Origin: Phycisphaerae bacterium | GTDB taxonomy: Bacteria; Planctomycetota; Phycisphaerae; Tepidisphaerales; Tepidisphaeraceae | Assembly (NCBI GenBank): GCA_014380825.1 | Contig: JACMJD010000468.1 | Coordinates: 1 to 9,888, forward strand | Direction: 5' to 3' | Length of the DNA: 9,888 nucleotides | In this document: positions 6,652 through 9,888 of the stretch, one piece after another | Layout of the letters: the number at the start of each line of letters is the position of its first letter | Numbering within the stretch: the stretch's first letter is position 1 | Translations under genes and position numbers: made by a program | The notes under the pieces: model-generated | The model's input: the letters and a program-made list of their open reading frames with translations, nothing else | Database searches by the model: none | Told to the model about the DNA's origin: nothing

Positions 6652-7890
6652 ATGCATGTCGTGATCTTCGAGGGCTCGCGCCTGAATGCGCTCGCGCCGC
6701 TGTCGCTGAGTCGACCCACGTTCACACTCGGCGCCGGCACCGGCACGCTCCTCGATAAGCACCTTCGATTTCTCAAGCCGACGCGCGTCACTCTCTGGGT
6801 GCGCCCACAGTTCGAAGAGTGGGTTCGCGCGCACATCGTTCCGCAGATCAAAGTGCCGACGACGATCAACACGCCGCTGGACGATGAGATGGCGCTGCTC
6901 AGCACCGGGCGAACGCTGTATCTCTCGAATGTCGAGCGCGAAGAAACCGAATGCGTGGTCGTGGAAGAAGGCGATCTGATCCGCAAGGCCGTCGTCAGGC
7001 GTCCTGGGTTGAAGCCGGACGACATCATGAATCGCACGCAGCGCTGGATGGACCTGTTCGCGTTGCCGCGCACCATGCCGCACGCGCGGTTCATCGATCA
7101 TCCGTGGGACCTGATCAGTTGGAACGAGGAAGCGCTGATCGTCGATTCGCTCGAATGGCGCGATCATTCCGCGCCGGCGAAGGAAGGTCCGTATCACCTG
7201 GTCAACGGCGAAGACGTGCTGGTGGAGGATGGCGCAAAGCTTTCGCCCGGCTGCGTGCTCGATGCGAGCAAAGGCCCGATCATGATCGGCAAGGGCGCGT
7301 CGATCGGCTCCAACGCTGTTCTGCAAGGCCCCTGCTTCATCGGCCAATATGCGACGGTCTCTCCGCAGGCGATCATCCGCCCGGGCACGTCGATCGGGCC
7401 GGTCAGCAAGGTGGGCGGCGAGATTTCAAACTCCATCTTCTTCGGCGCATCGAACAAAGCGCATGAGGGTTTCCTGGGCGACAGCTACATCGGCAAGTGG
7501 GTGAACCTCGGCGCCGGCACGACCACCAGCAATCTGAAAAACACCTACGGCGAAATCGACATGCGGCTCGGCGGCAAGACCATCCCCACCGGCCGGCGAT
7601 TTTTAGGCGCGATCATCGGCGATCACACCAAGACCGCGATCGGCACGCGTCTGACCACCGGCAGCTACGTCGGCTTCAACTGCATGATCGCCACGAACGG
7701 ACTCACGCCAAAATTTGTCCCGAGCTTCACGTTCCTGACCGACAAAGGCGCGGAGAAATTTGATACGGAAAAAGCGATCGAAGTCGCCAAGAACATGTTC
7801 AGCCGGCGCAATCGCAAGTGGACGGAGATCGAAGAAAACCTGATGCGGTTCATCGCGAAGAACGCGCGTGAGCTTGAATTATCGCAGTGA
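6652..7890 (+). CDS. GlmU-like sugar nucleotidyltransferase / acyltransferase (alternative bacterial GlmU family)
   Basis: The 412-residue protein resembles the alternative GlmU family (TIGR03991 type). The N-terminal half is a divergent nucleotidyltransferase: MHVVIFEGSRLNALAPLSLSR opens the fold, and GAGTGTLLDK (27-36) stands where classical enzymes have the L-x-x-G-x-G-T-R-M loop. The C-terminal half, about 185-345, is a left-handed beta-helix with hexapeptide repeats (such as IGKGAS and IGSNAV) and the family block SNKAHEGFLGDSYIG (267-281) then NLGAGTTTSNLKNTYG (285-300). A helical tail follows (365-412). The expected role is making UDP-N-acetylglucosamine or a related sugar nucleotide for cell-wall or surface polysaccharide synthesis in the cytoplasm. 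Whether both activities are kept is not proven by sequence. No SD is seen; a -10 element just upstream suggests a leaderless mRNA. The 3' end overlaps the photolyase gene tail to tail by 12 bp. Confidence 0.88.
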   Translation: MHVVIFEGSRLNALAPLSLSRPTFTLGAGTGTLLDKHLRFLKPTRVTLWVRPQFEEWVRAHIVPQIKVPTTINTPLDDEMALLSTGRTLYLSNVEREETECVVVEEGDLIRKAVVRRPGLKPDDIMNRTQRWMDLFALPRTMPHARFIDHPWDLISWNEEALIVDSLEWRDHSAPAKEGPYHLVNGEDVLVEDGAKLSPGCVLDASKGPIMIGKGASIGSNAVLQGPCFIGQYATVSPQAIIRPGTSIGPVSKVGGEISNSIFFGASNKAHEGFLGDSYIGKWVNLGAGTTTSNLKNTYGEIDMRLGGKTIPTGRRFLGAIIGDHTKTAIGTRLTTGSYVGFNCMIATNGLTPKFVPSFTFLTDKGAEKFDTEKAIEVAKNMFSRRNRKWTEIEENLMRFIAKNARELELSQ

Positions 7891-9234
7891 TTCGACCCAC
7901 TTCACGTACGCGTCCATATCAAACTTGCGACGAAGTCCGGCCTCGTTCATGTAGCGCACCGTGCCGAAGATCTTCCGCGCCGGTCCCCACGGACGATCGT
8001 GCAAACCAAAAAGCCACGCGACGTTCGCGTACGAAACCGGGTCGCGGCCGTCGATGAAATATTTGTTGTTCAGATGCAGTGCGATCTCGAACGCCTTGCG
8101 CGGCGATCGCGTCCATTCGATGATCTTCTTGCCCCAGTACATCCGCATGTAGTTGTGCATGAATCCGGTGAGCGTCATCTGCCGCTGCGCAGCATTCCAA
8201 TACGGATCGTGCGTCTGCGCCGTCTCCAGTTCCTGCGATGAATACGTCACCGGCCGCGGGTCGCGAGCGTGCTGCGTCAGCGTTTTGATCGCCCAGGCCG
8301 GCAGCGCGTCGAACGAATCGTACTTCGGACAGTAGTGGACAAAGTTGAAGTCCAACTCGCGGCGGACGATCAATTCCTCAAGATATGCCTCGCGATCGCG
8401 CGCGGTGCCCTGCTTGGCATCGCGGATTCGCAACGCGATCTCAATGGGAGAGATGTTTCCGAAGTGCAGAGATGGCGACATCGTCGATGTCTGGGCGGCG
8501 CTGGGTTCGTTGCGACCTTCTGCGTAACCGTTGAGTTTGGTACGGATGAATTCGTCCAGAACCTTGATCGCGGTGCGATGACCGCCGGTGAAGTGGGAAG
8601 AGCGCGCGACGCTGCGATCCAGTTTGAGTGTTGGCAATGCCCTCGTGAGCTTGATGTCTCCTGCAATTCCTAGCGCGAGCGAAGCGTTTTTGATCTGCGA
8701 CGCCGCGAGCGGCTGAAGATACGCCCTGAGGAGTTTGTGGATTTTCGGACGGATGGTCCGTGCCGCGAATTCCCGGTGATCGGATACTGTTTCGACCGGA
8801 ATGACGACATCGCTCTCGACTTGAATCACCGAACATTTCGCGCCGTCCGCAACATCATCGCGCCAGCGCTGCTGATGTCGCGTGTAGCCGCGATCGCAGA
8901 CGACGATCGCGGCACGCTTCGCGTAATGCAGTGCGACCACTGCCGGCGAACCATGCTTGACGACGAACTTGATTCCGCGCGCCCGCAGTTCGGCTTCGAC
9001 ATCCCGCAGTCCCTCCAGCATGAACGCGTAGTGCCGCTCGTTGGCTTCGGGGTAATCGTCCATCAGGCCGAAGCAGACGAGCAGCGGAATGTCGAGGCGA
9101 TTAGCTTCCCAGATCGCATATTCCAGCGCGTGATTGAACGCGACGCGCTGCGACGCCTGCATCCAATACAACACATATTGGCCAGCCCGCGCGGGCTTGT
9201 CGTTGAGGTTGGCGATGCGTGCCGCGTCGATCAT
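7879..9234 (-). CDS. phr: Class II CPD photolyase (deoxyribodipyrimidine photo-lyase)
   Basis: The 451-residue protein repairs cyclobutane pyrimidine dimers in DNA with light, using reduced FAD and usually an antenna pigment. Length and motifs fit class II enzymes (Methanosarcina mazei type, about 464 residues). The N-terminal antenna domain opens with QYVLYWMQASQRVAFNHAL (19-37) and includes the CDRGYTRHQQRWR region (113-125). The C-terminal FAD domain has SPSLHFGNISP (253-263), EELIVRRELDFNF (286-298), YDSF (305-308), HDPYWNAAQ (342-350), GFMHNYMRMYWGKKIIEW (357-374), the LNNKYFIDGRDP block (388-399) and RYMNEAGLRRKFD (427-439). Conserved Trp residues at 346, 367, 374, 407 and 416 are suited to electron transfer to FAD, though I have not matched each to the known relay. 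No SD is present; a TATAAC -10 lies 8 nt before the start. The gene is convergent with the GlmU-like gene and divergent from the 117-residue membrane protein. Confidence 0.95.
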   Translation of the reverse strand: MIDAARIANLNDKPARAGQYVLYWMQASQRVAFNHALEYAIWEANRLDIPLLVCFGLMDDYPEANERHYAFMLEGLRDVEAELRARGIKFVVKHGSPAVVALHYAKRAAIVVCDRGYTRHQQRWRDDVADGAKCSVIQVESDVVIPVETVSDHREFAARTIRPKIHKLLRAYLQPLAASQIKNASLALGIAGDIKLTRALPTLKLDRSVARSSHFTGGHRTAIKVLDEFIRTKLNGYAEGRNEPSAAQTSTMSPSLHFGNISPIEIALRIRDAKQGTARDREAYLEELIVRRELDFNFVHYCPKYDSFDALPAWAIKTLTQHARDPRPVTYSSQELETAQTHDPYWNAAQRQMTLTGFMHNYMRMYWGKKIIEWTRSPRKAFEIALHLNNKYFIDGRDPVSYANVAWLFGLHDRPWGPARKIFGTVRYMNEAGLRRKFDMDAYVKWVESLR

Positions 9235-9242
9235 GGCGCGCG

Positions 9243-9248
9243 GTTATA
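9243..9248 (-). promoter_or_regulatory. -10 element placed for a near-leaderless photolyase transcript
   Basis: On the minus strand, TATAAC (9248-9243) matches the -10 consensus at 5 of 6 positions. It ends 8 nt before the photolyase ATG (9234-9232), the same spacing as seen at the GlmU-like gene. The predicted transcript would start near 9236 with a leader of about 2 nt. No convincing -35 hexamer is found 17 bp upstream. Confidence 0.4.
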
Positions 9249-9258
9249 CAAGGAAAGC

Positions 9259-9288
9259 TTGGAGCCGACGCCCCCGCGCCGATATCAT
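9259..9288 (+). promoter_or_regulatory. Candidate promoter for the 117-residue membrane protein
   Basis: The -35 is TTGGAG (9259-9264) and the -10 is TATCAT (9283-9288), with an 18-bp spacer. The predicted start near 9295 gives a leader of about 33 nt that carries AAAGGGG (9311-9317) before the ATG at 9328. It sits back to back with the photolyase -10 in a 93-bp divergent gap, so the two genes could be regulated together. Confidence 0.4.
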
Positions 9289-9327
9289 GCCGCCGGTTTC
9301 ACTTCTCCTGAAAGGGGCGCAAAGCTC

Positions 9328-9681
9328 ATGCTTGAGATCCTGTTACTGATCTGGCTGGGAAGAAAGATCGCGGCGATGGCGCGCGAGCGAGGTCGCGGGC
9401 CGACCGGGTATGTCTTCATGCTGGTGGGCCTGTGGATCGGCGGCGAAATCAGCGGGATGATTGTCGGATCGATGCTTTCGCCCGGCACGCCGGGCGACTT
9501 CAACGGCATGGCATACATCTTCGCGCTGATCGGCGCGGCCGCGGGCGCGACGGCTGCGTTCCTGATCGTAAAATCGCTTTCGCCGGTCGGTGTGATGAGC
9601 GGCGCGCGGGGATTTCCGATGGCAACTCCCGGAATGCCGTATCAGGCACCCGATACCATGCCTCCGCCGCCGCGCCGATAG
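9328..9681 (+). CDS. Small membrane protein, 117 residues, function unknown
   Basis: The start is ATG 9328, which has an SD-like AAAGGGG 10 nt upstream. The frame stays open far upstream to 8737, but that extension is antisense to the photolyase gene and lacks protein-like character. The product has a short hydrophobic N-terminus (LEILLLIWLGRKIA), a basic loop ARERGRGPTG (residues 18-27), a helix at about 28-50 (GYVFMLVGLWIGGEISGMIV) and another at about 62-86 (MAYIFALIGAAAGATAAFLIV). A tail rich in Pro, Gly and Met ends PPPPRR. The pattern of an A-R-E-R/K-G-R basic loop followed by a G-L-W-x-G-G-E-I helix recalls unnamed small membrane proteins in planctomycetes and Bacteroidetes. No function is known to me. 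Confidence 0.75.
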   Translation: MLEILLLIWLGRKIAAMARERGRGPTGYVFMLVGLWIGGEISGMIVGSMLSPGTPGDFNGMAYIFALIGAAAGATAAFLIVKSLSPVGVMSGARGFPMATPGMPYQAPDTMPPPPRR

Positions 9682-9713
9682 GCGCCGCGCAGGTAGCGAT
9701 TTAGCCGGTCGAT

Positions 9714-9742
9714 TTGCTCGCGGTCGCGCCGATCCCTACACT
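9714..9742 (+). promoter_or_regulatory. Candidate promoter for lipA
   Basis: TTGCTC (9714-9719) and TACACT (9737-9742) are separated by 17 bp and match consensus at 3 of 6 and 4 of 6 positions. The predicted start near 9749 leaves a leader of only about 6 nt before the ATG at 9755, which has no SD. Support is modest; read-through from the 117-residue gene 73 bp upstream is the alternative. Confidence 0.3.
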
Positions 9743-9754
9743 TCAGCACGTCAC

Positions 9755-9888
9755 ATGACTTTGTCGTTGAACGTACTCGGATCGTCCGCCGCGCCACCGC
9801 TGTCGGCCCTCCGCAAGCCGTCGTGGCTGAAGATGAAAATGCCCGCCGGCGAGGCATATGGCGATCTGCTGCGCCTGGTGAACGAAAA
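9755..9888 (+). CDS. lipA: Lipoyl synthase, N-terminal part only
   Basis: The frame starts MTLSLNVLGSSAAPPLSA and continues LRKPSWLKMKMPAGEAYGDL (residues 19-38) to the window edge (44 full codons). The K-P-x-W-L-K-x-x-x-P-x-G-E-x-Y block is the conserved N-terminal signature of LipA, the radical SAM enzyme that inserts two sulfurs into octanoyl groups on lipoate-dependent proteins in the cytoplasm. The cysteine motifs for the auxiliary and radical SAM clusters would lie beyond the edge. No SD is seen before ATG 9755. The 18-residue stretch before the signature is a normal length for the family. Another radical SAM protein is unlikely given this motif. Confidence 0.85.
   Translation, partial: MTLSLNVLGSSAAPPLSALRKPSWLKMKMPAGEAYGDLLRLVNE

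Noticed and set aside
6315..7347. Two long minus-strand open frames (259 and 254 residues) across the GlmU-like gene and its upstream gap
   Set aside because: They overlap a conserved coding region antisense and run through or beside the palindromic repeat, which explains the GRDAHAT-like peptide.
8737..9327. In-frame upstream extension of the 117-residue membrane protein to a 314-residue frame starting at 8737
   Set aside because: The extra 197 residues are antisense to well-conserved photolyase sequence and are not protein-like. ATG 9328 has an SD and a promoter in the intergenic gap.
1..9888. CRISPR arrays, tRNA or rRNA genes, insertion sequences, toxin-antitoxin or defence genes
   Set aside because: No regularly spaced repeats, cloverleaf or rRNA-like stretches, transposase motifs or defence-family motifs were seen on either strand.

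Overview
The window reads as a GC-rich (roughly 60% by eye) chromosomal segment of a Gram-negative-type bacterium, most likely a planctomycete of the Phycisphaerae side. This is an inference. It rests on an RND permease (which implies an outer membrane), an alternative GlmU-like sugar nucleotidyltransferase of the type common in Planctomycetes and Bacteroidetes, a class II CPD photolyase, start codons that mostly lack Shine-Dalgarno (SD) sequences, and a 'GGGCGTC(C/T)CGCCC' palindromic repeat of a kind I recall from planctomycete genomes. No plasmid, phage, transposase, CRISPR, tRNA or rRNA signal was found.

Layout. Positions 1-258 (minus) hold the 5' end of a gene for a secreted protein of unknown function. 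A 198-bp divergent promoter region separates it from a 1096-residue HAE-1/AcrB-type RND efflux permease (457-3747, plus). The permease converges on a three-helix membrane protein of unknown function (3877-4554, minus); between the two stop codons lies a 36-bp imperfect inverted repeat (3766-3864). A terminator-like hairpin (4555-4584) abuts the start codon of the minus-strand gene. Next comes a YhfW-like FAD oxidoreductase with a C-terminal Rieske [2Fe-2S] domain (4704-6257, plus). It is followed by a 49-residue single-helix membrane protein with its own good promoter (6351-6500) and a clover-shaped palindromic repeat (6507-6578). The GlmU-like nucleotidyltransferase/acyltransferase (6652-7890, plus) overlaps the class II photolyase (7879-9234, minus) tail to tail by 12 bp. 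A short divergent promoter region leads to a 117-residue membrane protein (9328-9681, plus), and the window ends inside the start of lipA, lipoyl synthase (9755-9888, plus).

The genes do not form one pathway. They are mostly singly transcribed housekeeping or stress genes: envelope efflux, a redox flavoenzyme, cell-wall sugar nucleotide synthesis, light-driven DNA repair and cofactor synthesis, with small membrane proteins between them. I see no convincing new multi-gene system. The points most worth checking are the non-coding structures (the 36-bp inverted repeat, the hairpin against a start codon and the palindromic repeat), the likely leaderless transcripts of several genes, and the unnamed small membrane proteins.
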